64,000 nucleotides of DNA from Bacteroidota bacterium (GTDB taxonomy: Bacteria > Bacteroidota > Bacteroidia > Bacteroidales > JACABE01). The first letter of the stretch is position 1; every line of letters begins with the position of its first letter. Of this stretch, positions 9,861-20,035 are shown piece after piece. The DNA is taken from NCBI GenBank assembly GCA_013377005.1, contig JACABE010000008.1, positions 44,674 to 108,673 on the forward strand, in the 5' to 3' direction. Below the pieces are notes generated by a model. It ran no database searches. It saw nothing but the letters and a program-made list of their open reading frames with translations, and was not told the DNA's origin. Made by a program: the position numbers and the translations under genes.

Positions 9861-9989
9861 ATTATAAAAACACATAATTTATATAAAAAACTTTAGTCTC
9901 TTTTATTGAACAATCAAATTAAAATCTTGTTATAAGATTGAATTTTGGCTTAATAATAATTATAAAAACTTATATAAAACAAATAAAAA

Positions 9990-10502
9990 ATGACAAAAAA
10001 TTCAGGAATAACAACATTTATGGGCAATCCATTAACATTGTTAGGAAACATGGTAAAACCAGGCGACAAGGCTTACGATTTCACAGCTATTGGCGAAGGT
10101 TTGAAACCTGTAAAATTAAGTGATTATGATGGAAAAGTAAGAATTATTTCCTTGGTTCCATCTGTTGACACTGGAGTTTGCGCCGCACAAACCCGTAAAT
10201 TCAACGTAGAAGCTGCCAATTTGGGTGACATTGTAATTTTAACTATTTCATGCGATTTACCATTCGCATTAGGTCGCTTTTGTGCAGCCGAAGGCATTGA
10301 TAAAGTAATTACTTTATCAGACCATAAAGATACCAATTTTGGTTTAAACTATGGTTTTTTAATTGAAGAACTTCGTTTACTCAATCGAGGTATTGTTATT
10401 GTTGACAAAAAAGGCATGGTTTCTTATGTAGAATATGTGAAAGAAAATACAGAACATCCTGATTACGACAAAGCCATTGCAGAAGCTAAAAAATTATTAT
10501 AA
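9990..10502 (+). CDS. tpx: Thiol peroxidase (Tpx-type atypical 2-Cys peroxiredoxin)
   Basis: The 170-residue protein carries the Tpx active-site motif PSVDTGVCAAQTRKFN. The peroxidatic Cys is residue 64 and the resolving Cys is residue 98, a spacing of 34 that equals C61/C95 of E. coli Tpx. The usual Pro before the peroxidatic Cys (DTPVC) is Gly here, a mild deviation. It reduces hydrogen peroxide and organic peroxides using thioredoxin. It is followed by a strong intrinsic terminator at 10532-10560, so it is a single-gene unit or the last gene of one. Confidence 0.95.
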   Translation: MTKNSGITTFMGNPLTLLGNMVKPGDKAYDFTAIGEGLKPVKLSDYDGKVRIISLVPSVDTGVCAAQTRKFNVEAANLGDIVILTISCDLPFALGRFCAAEGIDKVITLSDHKDTNFGLNYGFLIEELRLLNRGIVIVDKKGMVSYVEYVKENTEHPDYDKAIAEAKKLL

Positions 10503-10531
10503 TGTGTGTTTAAATTGTTTTTTATGTCAAG

Positions 10532-10560
10532 AGCCGGATTAATTCATAGTCCGGCTTTTT
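10532..10560 (+). terminator. Intrinsic terminator after tpx
   Basis: AGCCGGA (10532-10538) pairs with TCCGGCT (10550-10556) across an 11-base loop, followed by a T-rich run (TTTTTGTTTTT). It lies 29 bases after the tpx stop. Confidence 0.85.
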
Positions 10561-10570
10561 GTTTTTAACA

Positions 10571-10603
10571 TTGCTGCTCAAGTGAAAAAAATAGATACCT
10601 TTG
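10571..10603 (+). promoter_or_regulatory. Bacteroidota-type promoter for the methyltransferase gene
   Basis: TTG at 10571-10573 and TACCTTTG at 10596-10603 (TAnnTTTG) are 22 bases apart. The -7 box overlaps the TTG at 10601 that would otherwise be a possible start codon, so translation must begin downstream, at the ATG at 10682. Confidence 0.6.
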
Positions 10604-10681
10604 TGTTTGGTTATTAATATCTTTACATATTATAATGAAGAAGAATACCACCTTACGAATAAAATTACTTTTAAAAGTATC

Positions 10682-11467
10682 ATGAACAATCTCAAATTAA
10701 TTATAAAATACTTCAAGTATCGCATTACGGCTAATAGCAAACACGATATACATTCGCCTTTTGTTTTTCAATTACTTACTAAAGTAATTAATAACAAGAG
10801 TGTATTGTCTGTTTTTAAAGAGGTTGAAAATTTGCGTTCTCTGCTTTTGAAAGACAAAACAGAAATAAGAATAGAAGACTTTGGGGCAGGAAGTTTGAAA
10901 AACAAAACAAAAATTAAAACTGTTGCTAAAATTGCCAGAAATGCTGCTAAACAACCCAAGTATGCACAGCTATTATATAGATTGGTAAAGCATTTTCAGC
11001 CTGTCAATTTACTGGAATTAGGAACTTCGTTGGGTATCAGCACTGCTTATATGAGCAAAGCCTCTTCAACGAACAAAATAACTACCATAGAAGGTAGCGA
11101 AAATATTGCAAACATTGCCATTGATAATTTCAATAGACTGAATATTTCAAATATTCAAGTTATTACAGGAAATTTTGATGTTCAGCTTCCAGTATTATTG
11201 GAACATACATCTACTTTTGATTTTGTTTTTTTCGATGGAAATCATAGGAAACAACCTACACTTTCTTATTTTGAAGCATGCTTACAACACAAGCACAATG
11301 ATAGTATTTTTGTTTTCGACGATATTCATTGGTCGCTAGAAATGGAAGAAGTTTGGGAGTTAATCAAACAATCACCTGAAGTAACAGTAACTATAGATTT
11401 GTTCTTTATAGGATTGGTCTTTTTTAGAAAAGAATCCACAAAAGAACATTTTACCATACGATTTTAA
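10682..11467 (+). CDS. Class I SAM-dependent methyltransferase
   Basis: I take the ATG at 10682 (261 residues) rather than an in-frame TTG at 10601, because that TTG is part of a -7 promoter box. The protein starts with a basic stretch ending in KHDIHSPFVFQLL, a feature seen in Bacteroidota methyltransferases of this type. It then has the SAM-binding motif LLELGTSLGISTAYM near the middle, an acidic motif II (TIEGSE), and DFVFFDGNHRKQP plus VFDDIHWS toward the C-terminus. This layout resembles O-methyltransferase/class I enzymes that use a metal or acidic residues. The substrate is unknown. It stands alone between the tpx terminator and the promoter of the ABC ATPase gene. Confidence 0.82.
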   Translation: MNNLKLIIKYFKYRITANSKHDIHSPFVFQLLTKVINNKSVLSVFKEVENLRSLLLKDKTEIRIEDFGAGSLKNKTKIKTVAKIARNAAKQPKYAQLLYRLVKHFQPVNLLELGTSLGISTAYMSKASSTNKITTIEGSENIANIAIDNFNRLNISNIQVITGNFDVQLPVLLEHTSTFDFVFFDGNHRKQPTLSYFEACLQHKHNDSIFVFDDIHWSLEMEEVWELIKQSPEVTVTIDLFFIGLVFFRKESTKEHFTIRF

Positions 11468-11501
11468 AAATACTATCGTTGTAATTAATTAAATCATCAA
11501 A

Positions 11502-11530
11502 TTGCCCTATCAAAATTTTTAGTAGTTTTG
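11502..11530 (+). promoter_or_regulatory. Bacteroidota-type promoter for the ABC ATPase gene
   Basis: TTG at 11502-11504, 18 bases, then TAGTTTTG at 11523-11530 (TAnnTTTG), 22 bases before the ATG at 11553. Confidence 0.6.
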
Positions 11531-11552
11531 TAATTCAAAATAAAGATAAAAA

Positions 11553-12278
11553 ATGGCAGAAGAAATTATTAGCCTTAGCAATATTGCCAAGCATTACAAA
11601 GTCGGTACCGAAATAGTTAAAGCATTACGAAGTATTTCGTTAACCATTTACAAAAACGAATATGTAGCACTAATGGGACCTTCGGGTTCAGGAAAATCAA
11701 CCTTGATGAATATTTTGGGTTGCTTGGATACACCCACTTCAGGACAATATATTTTAAATAAACATGATGTTAGCAAATTAGAAGATAATGATTTGGCAGA
11801 AATACGGAATAAAGAAATAGGTTTTGTTTTTCAGACCTTTAATTTACTACCCCGTTCCACAGCATTGGAAAATGTGATGTTGCCATTAATTTATGCAGGA
11901 ATGAATAAAGCAGATCGTATTTTAAAAGCTGAGAAATCACTTGCTGGTGTAAAACTATCCGACAGAATAACACACAAACCCAATGAATTATCAGGTGGGC
12001 AACGTCAACGGGTAGCTGTAGCCAGAGCATTAGTAAACGATCCTTCTATTATCCTTGCTGATGAGCCAACAGGAAATCTTGATTCAAAAACTTCTGTTGA
12101 AATTATGGGTTTATTTGAAGAAATTCATAAAAAAGGAAATACTATTATTGTGGTTACTCACGAAGAGGATATTGCCCGTCATGCACACCGTATTATTCGC
12201 TTAATTGATGGAGAAATAGCTTCAGATGAAATCAATCCTAACATTCGCAAGATGGCTGATTATTTGGTAGAAGCCTAA
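11553..12278 (+). CDS. ABC transporter ATP-binding protein, MacB/LolD type
   Basis: The 241-residue ATPase has Walker [10 protein letters not shown] (residues 42-50), the Q-loop [10 protein letters not shown], signature LSGGQRQR (146-153), Walker B IILADE (166-171) and the switch His at 203. The spacing and the sequence [16 protein letters not shown] place it in the MacB/LolD/FtsE-like clade that powers type VII (mechanotransmission) ABC complexes. There is no permease next to it: downstream after 18 bases is a cobalamin adenosyltransferase gene. Its partner could be the MacB-like permease at 1-733, about 10.8 kb away on the other strand, but that is inference. Confidence 0.93.
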   Translation: MAEEIISLSNIAKHYKVGTEIVKALRSISLTIYKNEYVALMGPSGSGKSTLMNILGCLDTPTSGQYILNKHDVSKLEDNDLAEIRNKEIGFVFQTFNLLPRSTALENVMLPLIYAGMNKADRILKAEKSLAGVKLSDRITHKPNELSGGQRQRVAVARALVNDPSIILADEPTGNLDSKTSVEIMGLFEEIHKKGNTIIVVTHEEDIARHAHRIIRLIDGEIASDEINPNIRKMADYLVEA

Positions 12279-12296
12279 AAGTTTATGAACTGATTT

Positions 12297-12857
12297 ATGA
12301 AAGAAGACTGGAAAATATATACAAAAACCGGAGATAAGGGCGAAACATCGCTTATCGGAGGGAAAAGAGTTCCCAAATACCACGAACGCATTGAAGCTTA
12401 TGGAACTGTGGATGAACTTAATTCATATATTGGCTTGATTCGTGATTTAGAAGTAAGTGAAGCTAACAAAATGATACTCATCGAAATTCAAGATAGACTT
12501 TTTACAGTAGAATCGCTCTTAGCTGAAGACCCAGAAACTTCTCAACGAGCATTACCTCAAATTTTTGAAGAAGATATTTTACTTCTCGAACGCGAAATAG
12601 ATGCTATGAATGAAAATTTACCTGTTTTGAATTCTTTTATTCTACCAGGAGGACATTCTATCGTATCATATTGTCATATAGCTCGTTGTGTATGTCGCAG
12701 AGCTGAAAGAATTACAATTAAATTATCGGAAACACATCATGTTTCCTCTTTGGTAATTAAATATTTAAACCGATTATCTGATTATTTATTTGTACTGGCT
12801 CGTAAAATTGGAAACGATTTAGGAGCGAAAGAAGAAATTTGGAAAGCAAAAATTTAA
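12297..12857 (+). CDS. Cob(I)alamin adenosyltransferase, PduO type
   Basis: The 186-residue protein shows the PduO-type ATP:corrinoid adenosyltransferase signatures: TKTGDKGETSLIGG near the N-terminus (ATP binding), YGTVDELNSYIG, the RCVCRRAERI helix and LNRLSDYLFVLAR near the C-terminus. It transfers the adenosyl group of ATP to cob(I)alamin to give coenzyme B12 for mutases or reductases. It starts 18 bases after the ABC ATPase stop and may be cotranscribed with it, though no functional link is evident. No cobalamin riboswitch can fit in the 18-base gap, and I saw none upstream of the ATPase. Confidence 0.94.
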   Translation: MKEDWKIYTKTGDKGETSLIGGKRVPKYHERIEAYGTVDELNSYIGLIRDLEVSEANKMILIEIQDRLFTVESLLAEDPETSQRALPQIFEEDILLLEREIDAMNENLPVLNSFILPGGHSIVSYCHIARCVCRRAERITIKLSETHHVSSLVIKYLNRLSDYLFVLARKIGNDLGAKEEIWKAKI

Positions 12858-12921
12858 CTTTAAATTCTAATCTCTTTATTTTCTGATATTTAATAAATTT
12901 TTATTTTTCTTAAAAAAAGAA

Positions 12922-12950
12922 TTGATTAATCAAAAATTAAATTACTTTTG
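12922..12950 (+). promoter_or_regulatory. Bacteroidota-type promoter for the DUF2795 gene
   Basis: TTG at 12922-12924, an 18-base spacer, then TACTTTTG at 12943-12950, 31 bases before the ATG at 12982. Confidence 0.6.
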
Positions 12951-12981
12951 CAAAAATTATATAACCTAAAAATTTCGTAAT

Positions 12982-13203
12982 ATGTATTGGACATTAGAAT
13001 TAGCATCAAAACTTGAAGACGCTCCTTGGCCCGCAACTAAAGAAGAGTTAACTGATTATGCGCTCAGGTCTGGTGCTCCACAAGAAGTAATTGAAAATCT
13101 TCGGGAAATTGAAGATGAAGGGGAAATTTACGAAAGCATCGATGATTTATGGCCCGACTATCCTACAAAGGATGACTTCTTCTTTCATGAAGACGAATAC
13201 TAA
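12982..13203 (+). CDS. DUF2795 small acidic protein
   Basis: The protein has 73 residues, is rich in Glu and Asp, and has the pattern typical of the DUF2795 family as found in Bacteroidota: MYWTLELASKLEDAPWPATK, then LTDYALRSGAP and a DLWPDYPTKDDF tail. The function of the family is not known. It is a single-gene unit with its own promoter (12922-12950) and a strong terminator (13210-13243). The small size and tight flanking signals suggest an abundant protein. Confidence 0.85.
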   Translation: MYWTLELASKLEDAPWPATKEELTDYALRSGAPQEVIENLREIEDEGEIYESIDDLWPDYPTKDDFFFHEDEY

Positions 13204-13209
13204 GAAATT

Positions 13210-13243
13210 AAACCGTTTTACTTATTGTGAGACGGTTTTTTTT
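13210..13243 (+). terminator. Intrinsic terminator after the DUF2795 gene
   Basis: A 12-bp stem (AAACCGTTTTAC at 13210-13221 with GTGAGACGGTTT at 13227-13238, two G-T pairs) with loop TTATT is followed by further Ts. Confidence 0.9.
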
Positions 13244-13415
13244 AAATATTAGCCCAAGTTTCTATTTAAAATTTAAAAAAAATAATGCTGATTGCAATAA
13301 TTAAGTTAATTTTGCTTTATAAAGGCAAAATAAGATCTTAATTCACTATATTAATTTTATTATTGCTTCATATACAAAACTTTAACTTTATAAACTTTAT
13401 AACTGTACACTTACC

Positions 13416-16400
13416 ATGTTTAAATCGTTTAGTAAATTATTCGGAAATAAATCGCAAAGAGATATAAAAGAAATTACACCATTACTTGAAGCTACTAAAC
13501 TTGCTTATCAGTCAATTACACTGCTGAGTAATGATGAATTAAGAACAAAAACACAAGAATTCAAAGACAGAATCACCGAGTATGTAGCTGATGAAAGAAA
13601 TCAAATTGCTGAATATAAAGAACGTATCGACAATGATGTTGATATGGATGTTGATGAAAAAGAAGAACTTTATCAGCAAATTGATAAACTTGAAAAATTA
13701 GAATACGATAAAATTCAGGAAATTTTAAATGAAATTTTACCTGAAGCATTTTCGGTTATTAAAGAAACTGCGAAACGTTTTACAGAAAACAAAAAGGTAG
13801 AAGTAAGCATCATGCCATGGGATAGAGATTTAGCTGCAAGGTTAGATAGTGTAAATATTATTGATGATAAAGCATATTACGACAATACTTGGTCTGCAGG
13901 TGGTACTATGATTACTTGGGATATGATACATTATGACGTTCAGTTGATTGGTGGTATTGTTTTACATTCAGGGAAAATTGCAGAAATGGCAACAGGTGAA
14001 GGGAAAACACTGGTTGCTACTTTACCTGTTTATTTAAACGCACTGTCTGGAAAAGGAGTTCATTTAGTTACTGTTAATGATTATCTGGCAAAACGTGACT
14101 CTGAGTGGATGGGTATGTTGTTCGAGTTTCATGGATTGAAAGTAGACTGTATCGACAGACATGAACCCAATTCAGAAAGTCGTAAAAACGCCTACTTAGC
14201 AGATATTACCTATGGTACCAATAATGAATTTGGCTTTGATTATCTACGCGACAACATGGCTCGTAACGTTGAAGAATTGGTTCAGAGGAAACATAACTAT
14301 TCTATTGTAGATGAAGTTGACTCTGTTTTGATTGACGATGCCCGTACACCTTTAATTATTTCGGGACCAACACCAAAAGGAGATAATCAGGAATTTGAAG
14401 TACTGAAACCAAATATTTTAAAGATTTACAACGCACAACGTAATTTGGTTACTCAATTATTAGCTGATGCTAAGAAATTATTAGCTGATAATCCAAGTTC
14501 TGAAAATGAGAAAAAAGGTGGCGTGTTATTATTCCGCTCTCATAGAGGTTTGCCTAAAAACAAAGCATTGATAAAATTTCTAAGTGAACCGGGCATGAAA
14601 GCCTTAATGCAAAAAACTGAGAACTTTTATATGCAGGATCAATCTAAAAATATGCACATCATTGATGATGAACTGTTTTTTGTAATTGATGAGAAAAATA
14701 ATACTATTGACCTTACAGACAAAGGGATTGATTATATTTCAAGCGATGCTGAAGAAGCTAAATTTTATATACTTCCGGATGTAGGTGCAGAAATTGCCGA
14801 ACTTGAAAAAATGAATCTTGCTCCTGCGGCAAAAATTGAAAAAAAAGCAGAAATATTACGTACCTATGCCATTCAATCTGACAGGGTTCACACTGTAAAT
14901 CAGTTATTGAAAGCATATACTTTATTTGAACTAGATACAGAATACGTTATTATAGATAATAAAGTTAAAATTGTAGATGAACAAACAGGTCGTATTATGG
15001 AAGGCAGACGCTATTCCGACGGCTTACATCAAGCAATAGAAGCAAAAGAAAATGTAAAAGTTGAAGCTGCAACTCAAACTTATGCTACTATTACTTTACA
15101 GAATTATTTTCGTATGTATAGCAAACTTGCAGGGATGACTGGTACAGCTGAAACTGAAGCAGGCGAATTATGGGATATCTATAAATTGGACGTCGTTGTT
15201 ATTCCTACCAACAGACCTATTATCCGTAAAGATAGAGAAGATTTAGTTTATAAAACTAAAAAAGAAAAATACAATGCTGTTATTGAAGAAATTCAAAGTT
15301 TGGTAAATATTGGAAGACCTGTTTTGGTAGGTACTACATCCGTAGAAATATCTGAATTACTCAGCCGGTCATTAAAAATGCGAAATATTAGGCATAACGT
15401 ACTAAATGCAAAATTACATAAAAAAGAAGCAGATATTGTAGCTGAAGCAGGTGTTGCAGGAACTGTAACCATAGCTACTAACATGGCAGGTCGTGGTACT
15501 GATATTAAACTGGGACCAGGTGTAAAAGAAGCTGGAGGTTTAGCTATTATTGGTACAGAGCGCCATGAATCTCGTCGCGTGGACCGTCAGTTACGTGGAC
15601 GTGCAGGTCGTCAGGGAGATCCAGGTAGCACACAATTCTTTGTATCACTAGAGGATGATTTAATGCGTTTATTTGGTTCCGACCGTATTGCAAGCGTAAT
15701 GGACAGATTAGGACTGAAAGAAGGGGAAGAAATCCAACACTCAATGATTACTAAGTCTATTGAAAGAGCACAGAAAAAAGTAGAAGAAAATAACTTTGGT
15801 GTTCGTAAACGATTACTTGAATATGATGACGTAATGAATTCTCAACGTGAAGTTATATATAAAAAACGTCGCAATGCCTTGTATGGTGATCGCTTACCAA
15901 TTGATATTTCTAACATGATGTACGATGTTAGTGAAAGTATCATTCACGATTATTTAGAATCCAGAAATTTTGATGGTTTTAATTTCGAACTCATAAAGAC
16001 TTTTGGTATTGACTCTCCTATAAGCGAAAAAGAATTTCACAATGCTAAAGTAGAAGAAATCTCAGATAGAGTTTTTGATGAAGTATATCAATCCTATCAT
16101 AGTAAAACACTTTTAATGGCTGAGCAAGCATTTCCAATAATTAAAGATGTATATGAAAATAATGGAAGTCGCTACGAAAATATTGCCATTCCTATTACAG
16201 ATGGTAAGAAAACACTGAATATTGTAGCTCCAATTAAGAAATGCTATGATTCTAAAGGAAAAGAAGTTATTGTTTCCATTGAAAAAAGCTTAACCCTTGC
16301 TTTGATTGATGATGCCTGGAAAGAACAACTTCGAGAAATGGATGAATTAAAACAATCTGTTCAGAATGCTACTTATGAACAAAAAGATCCTTTATTAATT

Positions 16401-16712
16401 TATAAATTTGAATCATTTGAATTATTTAAAGCAATGATTCAGAATATAAACAAAGAAATCAGTTCTTTTTTATGCTTGGGAAAACTACCACTTCAGGATT
16501 CATCTAACATAAAAGAAGGTAAAATACAACATACCGATATGAGTAGGTTAAAAACCAGTCGTGACGAACAAGCACCTGTAGCTAACCGAACCCAAAGCGA
16601 AGAAAAGGTTCAGCCTGTGAGAGTTGAGAAGAAGGTAGGACGCAACGATCCATGCCCTTGCGGTAGTGGGAAAAAATACAAACAATGTCACGGAAAAGAC
16701 TTGGAAAATTAA
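13416..16712 (+). CDS. secA: Preprotein translocase ATPase SecA
   Basis: The 1098-residue protein is a complete SecA of the long Bacteroidota form. Walker A GEGKT is at residues 194-198 and the DEVD box at 299-302 within [20 protein letters not shown]. The helicase motifs of the second nucleotide-binding fold follow ([35 protein letters not shown]). An insertion of roughly 130 residues lies near 330-470. The C-terminus ends in the SecB/zinc-binding tail, with C1080-x-C1082-x8-C1091-H1092. SecA drives export of unfolded preproteins through SecYEG. A TAATTTTG -7 box at 13307-13314 would give a leader of about 95 bases. It appears monocistronic. Confidence 0.97.
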   Translation: MFKSFSKLFGNKSQRDIKEITPLLEATKLAYQSITLLSNDELRTKTQEFKDRITEYVADERNQIAEYKERIDNDVDMDVDEKEELYQQIDKLEKLEYDKIQEILNEILPEAFSVIKETAKRFTENKKVEVSIMPWDRDLAARLDSVNIIDDKAYYDNTWSAGGTMITWDMIHYDVQLIGGIVLHSGKIAEMATGEGKTLVATLPVYLNALSGKGVHLVTVNDYLAKRDSEWMGMLFEFHGLKVDCIDRHEPNSESRKNAYLADITYGTNNEFGFDYLRDNMARNVEELVQRKHNYSIVDEVDSVLIDDARTPLIISGPTPKGDNQEFEVLKPNILKIYNAQRNLVTQLLADAKKLLADNPSSENEKKGGVLLFRSHRGLPKNKALIKFLSEPGMKALMQKTENFYMQDQSKNMHIIDDELFFVIDEKNNTIDLTDKGIDYISSDAEEAKFYILPDVGAEIAELEKMNLAPAAKIEKKAEILRTYAIQSDRVHTVNQLLKAYTLFELDTEYVIIDNKVKIVDEQTGRIMEGRRYSDGLHQAIEAKENVKVEAATQTYATITLQNYFRMYSKLAGMTGTAETEAGELWDIYKLDVVVIPTNRPIIRKDREDLVYKTKKEKYNAVIEEIQSLVNIGRPVLVGTTSVEISELLSRSLKMRNIRHNVLNAKLHKKEADIVAEAGVAGTVTIATNMAGRGTDIKLGPGVKEAGGLAIIGTERHESRRVDRQLRGRAGRQGDPGSTQFFVSLEDDLMRLFGSDRIASVMDRLGLKEGEEIQHSMITKSIERAQKKVEENNFGVRKRLLEYDDVMNSQREVIYKKRRNALYGDRLPIDISNMMYDVSESIIHDYLESRNFDGFNFELIKTFGIDSPISEKEFHNAKVEEISDRVFDEVYQSYHSKTLLMAEQAFPIIKDVYENNGSRYENIAIPITDGKKTLNIVAPIKKCYDSKGKEVIVSIEKSLTLALIDDAWKEQLREMDELKQSVQNATYEQKDPLLIYKFESFELFKAMIQNINKEISSFLCLGKLPLQDSSNIKEGKIQHTDMSRLKTSRDEQAPVANRTQSEEKVQPVRVEKKVGRNDPCPCGSGKKYKQCHGKDLEN

Positions 16713-16810
16713 AATTTGGTGATTTATTGAATAACCGAGGATTAAAATTAAGATTTTCTAAGAAATCAAGATTCTATTGATTAATAACAACCAAATATAC
16801 CTATAATTAA

Positions 16811-17098
16811 ATGCTGATAGTTTATTATTTCATCTCAATAAATATTCTATCAGCATTTGTTTTTTTTATTGATAAAAGAAATGCTATAAAAAAGAGCAGA
16901 CGCATTCCAGAAACTACACTTCATTTTTTTGAACTAATCGGAGGAGTCTTTAGTATTTTGATTATGATGTATTTATTGCATCATAAAAATAAGAAAGCTT
17001 CTTTTTTTTTGATAAGCTATATTATTCTAATCATTTGGTTACTTATGATTTACTCTAAATTTAATGTATTAATCCAGTATATTTATTGCAAATTTTAA
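16811..17098 (+). CDS. DUF1294 small membrane protein
   Basis: The 95-residue protein has three or four membrane helices and the DUF1294 hallmark: VFFIDKRNAIKKSRRIPETTLHFFELIGGVF near residues 18-47, where a DK-x-A basic motif and RIPE-x-LH precede a Gly-Gly. The function of the family is unknown; some members are fused to cold-shock domains. The gene is convergent with the flippase gene and their stops overlap (17095-17098). Confidence 0.82.
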   Translation: MLIVYYFISINILSAFVFFIDKRNAIKKSRRIPETTLHFFELIGGVFSILIMMYLLHHKNKKASFFLISYIILIIWLLMIYSKFNVLIQYIYCKF

Positions 17099-18588
17099 TC
17101 ATTTGATTTCTTCAGTATTTTTCTAAAAACTTCTTTTTCAATATAAACTACAACCGCAAGATAAAATAATATAAAAGCTGTATTAATACTTAGTTTAACA
17201 GGTAAATTCTCAACGTTTAGCCAAATACTGATAAAGTAAAGTAACAGAGCCAAACCAGTGAAGAGTCCTATTTTTTTCAAATCGTATTTAATATAGTAGT
17301 GTTTTTGCCCTAATATAAAAGAAATAAGCATAATACTGAAATAACAAATTAAAGTAGCCCAAGCAGCCCCCATATATCCCATAATAGGAACTAACCAGAA
17401 ATTGAGTATTAATGTTACAATAGCACCAAATACTGAGATATATGCCCCATACATAGTTTTATCATTGATTTTATACCATATCGAAAGATTATAAAATACA
17501 CCCAAACAAAGATTAGCCATTAATAATATAGGAATTACAGGTGCTCCTACTCTATATTTTGGTCCGACAAAATTTATAATAATATCGATATACATCATTA
17601 CACCTAAAAAAATAAAGGCACATATAATGATAAAATATTTCATAACATTTGCATATATTTGGCGGGCATCAGTACGATTGGCTTGCGAAAAGAAGAAAGG
17701 TTCAGCAGCAAACTTAAATGTTTGAATAAATAAAGTCATCAAAATAGCAACTTTATAACATGCACCGTAAATCCCTAACTGAACCATTGGATGTTCAGCT
17801 TCAGTTACTAAATGTTTGAGTAAAATACGGTCAAAAGTTTCATTAACAATACCTGCCATACCCCAAACCATTATTGGTAAAGCGTATTTAAGCATTTGTT
17901 TCCATAACTGCTTATCAAAATTCAATTTAATATCCATTATTTCCGGAACCAATAACAATAAGGTAATTGCACTTGCAATAAGATTTGAAATAAAGATATA
18001 ACCTACGCCAATAAATGGATTGTAAAACCAATGAAGGATATTACCTACAAAGCTATTACCAAAATTTCGATCTAACCACGGACATAAAACAATAAAAAAC
18101 AAATTGAAACCTATTTGTAATGAAATATTTACTGATTTAAGTATAGCAAATCGACGCGCTTTATTAAGTTCTCTTAACCGAGCAAAAGGGACAGCACTTA
18201 GAGCATCTAAACCTAATATCCAGGCAAACCAAATAATATATTCCGTATGATTAGCATAGCCTATTGCAGTGGAAATAGAAGAAGAAAAAAACCAAACAAT
18301 GCAAATAAATCCCAACGAACTGATTAACAAAGATATTACAGAAGTATTGTAAACGGAATTAGCTATATTTTCTTTTTTAGAAAAACGAAAAAATGTAGTT
18401 TCCATTCCATAAGTCAGAATTACCATTAAAAAAGCCACATAAGCATATAATTCAGTAACTACACCGTACTCACTTGGTGGTAAAATATAAGTATATAATG
18501 GAACAAGAAAATAATTTAATAAACGTCCTACAATAGTAGGAAATCCGTAAACAGCTGTTTGTCCTGCAAGTTTCTTTAAAGGATTCAA
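17095..18588 (-). CDS. Polysaccharide (Wzx-type) flippase, MOP superfamily
   Basis: The 497-residue protein has about fourteen predicted membrane helices and the N-terminal pattern KKLAGQTAVYGFPTIVGRLL found in Bacteroidota lipopolysaccharide/oligosaccharide flippases. Members of the family move lipid-linked glycans across the inner membrane. It is not next to glycosyltransferases; the nearest glycan gene is the sugar transferase at 6235, over 9 kb away. Upstream on the same strand is a very strong palindromic terminator (18655-18695), so this gene needs its own promoter within about 65 bases, and I did not find a convincing one there. The specific substrate is unknown. Confidence 0.88.
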   Translation of the reverse strand: MNPLKKLAGQTAVYGFPTIVGRLLNYFLVPLYTYILPPSEYGVVTELYAYVAFLMVILTYGMETTFFRFSKKENIANSVYNTSVISLLISSLGFICIVWFFSSSISTAIGYANHTEYIIWFAWILGLDALSAVPFARLRELNKARRFAILKSVNISLQIGFNLFFIVLCPWLDRNFGNSFVGNILHWFYNPFIGVGYIFISNLIASAITLLLLVPEIMDIKLNFDKQLWKQMLKYALPIMVWGMAGIVNETFDRILLKHLVTEAEHPMVQLGIYGACYKVAILMTLFIQTFKFAAEPFFFSQANRTDARQIYANVMKYFIIICAFIFLGVMMYIDIIINFVGPKYRVGAPVIPILLMANLCLGVFYNLSIWYKINDKTMYGAYISVFGAIVTLILNFWLVPIMGYMGAAWATLICYFSIMLISFILGQKHYYIKYDLKKIGLFTGLALLLYFISIWLNVENLPVKLSINTAFILFYLAVVVYIEKEVFRKILKKSND

Positions 18589-18654
18589 AATAATCTATCT
18601 TTTATAATGCAAACCTACATGATTTTTTTTACTTTTTCAAAAATAAATGTAAAA

Positions 18655-18695
18655 AATTAAAAAGTCCTTGTTCTGAGAACAAGGACTTTTTAATT
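18655..18695 (-). terminator. Near-perfect palindromic terminator after the BlaR1-like gene
   Basis: Positions 18655-18695 are almost fully self-complementary: AATTAAAAAGTCCTTGTT on one arm, a tight CTGAG loop region, and the mirror arm. T-rich flanks exist in both directions, so it can stop transcription from either strand. It begins 2 bases after the stop of the M56 gene. Confidence 0.92.
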
Positions 18696-18696
18696 G

Positions 18697-20028
18697 TCAT
18701 TTTTTTAATTTTTCATTTTCTTTATCCAAAGTAAACTTAATAGGTAAATTAAACTGAACTCTTACTACTTTTCCGTTTTGCATTCCAGCCTTCCATTTAT
18801 TAGTCATCATTTTAACTACTCTTATAGCTTCATCGTCAAGTAATGGGTTTGCACTTCTGATAACTTTTACATCCGAAACTTCGCCATTAATTTCTACAAC
18901 GAATGAGACATACACAGTCCCTTCAATGCCTTTTTCTTTAGCTTCTTGAGGATATTTAACGTTATCTATAATATGTTTCATCATTGCTTCTTGTCCTCCA
19001 ATAAACTCAGGAACTATTTCCACAACTGTGTAAACTTCTTTTTGAGCATTTTTAGCTTTCGGTTTTTGTTGTAATCTATTTAAAACAAAATTACTTTTAG
19101 TAGAAGCGACAGGAGTAAATAGTGTGTTGATTTTTTTTGAATCTATTCCGTTTTTTACAATAATAAAAGCTTTTTCGGCTTTTAAAGAAGGAAATAAACA
19201 TAAAAGAATAAACATTGGTATTATTAGCAAATATTTTGCCAACGATATACCTTGTGATTTTGATTTTGTCATCATGATAATACGTTTTTTTATTAATGAA
19301 TTAAAATTATTTTCTGGTGTTAGAAGCTTTACACCTGTTGCAACTGAAAGTAAAAGCGACTGATAACCTTGTTTTTCATATCCCAGATTGATTACACTTT
19401 GGTCGGCAATGTATTCGTGTACTTCACGTATTGAAGTACGATACCACCAAACAATAGGATTAAACCAATGTAAAATACAAACTACTTCAACAAGCAAAAT
19501 ATCAATTGTATGGCATTGTTTCACATGAACTTGCTCATGAGCAATAATTTTCTCAATGTCACTTAAATTGCATTTTAGGTTGATGAAGATTAAATTAAAA
19601 AATGAAAAAGAGGGATGATCATCCGTATATATGTGGTTAGAAATTGCTCGATTAGATGCTGATTTTAAATACAAACGTATAATTTGCATAATTTGAATCA
19701 ATAGTCTGATAAATAAAATAGCAACAACTACAACATAAATGCTTATAATAATTAACAACCAATTAATTACAGAGTTTTCTTTAGCAGAAATAACAATTGG
19801 ATTTAAGGCAATTTCCTGTAAAGTAGTTGCTTGCGAGATATTATTGATAGGAATTGTGTAAACTGTTTGCAAAAAAGGAAAAAACAAAACTGAACTTACG
19901 ATTGAAACTAACAAGAAAATCCTGTTTAATACAAAATAAGTCTCATTTTTAAAAGTTAAGCGATAAAAAATGATCAATAAACTTAAAAGCAAAGTTGATT
20001 TTATAAGATAAAAAATGAAAGTTTCCAT
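18697..20028 (-). CDS. BlaR1/MecR1-like M56 metallopeptidase with C-terminal TonB-type domain
   Basis: The 443-residue protein has three N-terminal helices (about 5-22, 35-52, 90-112) and an M56 zinc-peptidase region with HEQVH at residues 164-168 and HEYIADQ near 204-210 (third zinc ligand). A fourth helix lies near 262-280. A C-terminal TonB energy-transducer-like domain covers about 350-440 (GGQEAMMKHIIDNVKYPQEA, GTVYVSFVVEING). In BlaR1 the C-terminus is a penicillin-binding sensor; here it is replaced by a TonB domain, an architecture common in Bacteroidota. Eight bases separate it from the upstream BlaI-like gene. It probably senses an envelope signal and triggers cleavage of that repressor; the signal is unknown. 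Confidence 0.93.
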   Translation of the reverse strand: METFIFYLIKSTLLLSLLIIFYRLTFKNETYFVLNRIFLLVSIVSSVLFFPFLQTVYTIPINNISQATTLQEIALNPIVISAKENSVINWLLIIISIYVVVVAILFIRLLIQIMQIIRLYLKSASNRAISNHIYTDDHPSFSFFNLIFINLKCNLSDIEKIIAHEQVHVKQCHTIDILLVEVVCILHWFNPIVWWYRTSIREVHEYIADQSVINLGYEKQGYQSLLLSVATGVKLLTPENNFNSLIKKRIIMMTKSKSQGISLAKYLLIIPMFILLCLFPSLKAEKAFIIVKNGIDSKKINTLFTPVASTKSNFVLNRLQQKPKAKNAQKEVYTVVEIVPEFIGGQEAMMKHIIDNVKYPQEAKEKGIEGTVYVSFVVEINGEVSDVKVIRSANPLLDDEAIRVVKMMTNKWKAGMQNGKVVRVQFNLPIKFTLDKENEKLKK

Positions 20029-20035
20029 AATTGTA

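Noticed and set aside
9938..10123. Short frame overlapping the start of tpx
   Set aside because: It lies in another frame of a clear peroxiredoxin gene and shows no motif.
12279..12296. Cobalamin riboswitch before the adenosyltransferase gene
   Set aside because: The intergenic gap is only 18 bases, and none was seen upstream of the preceding ATPase gene.
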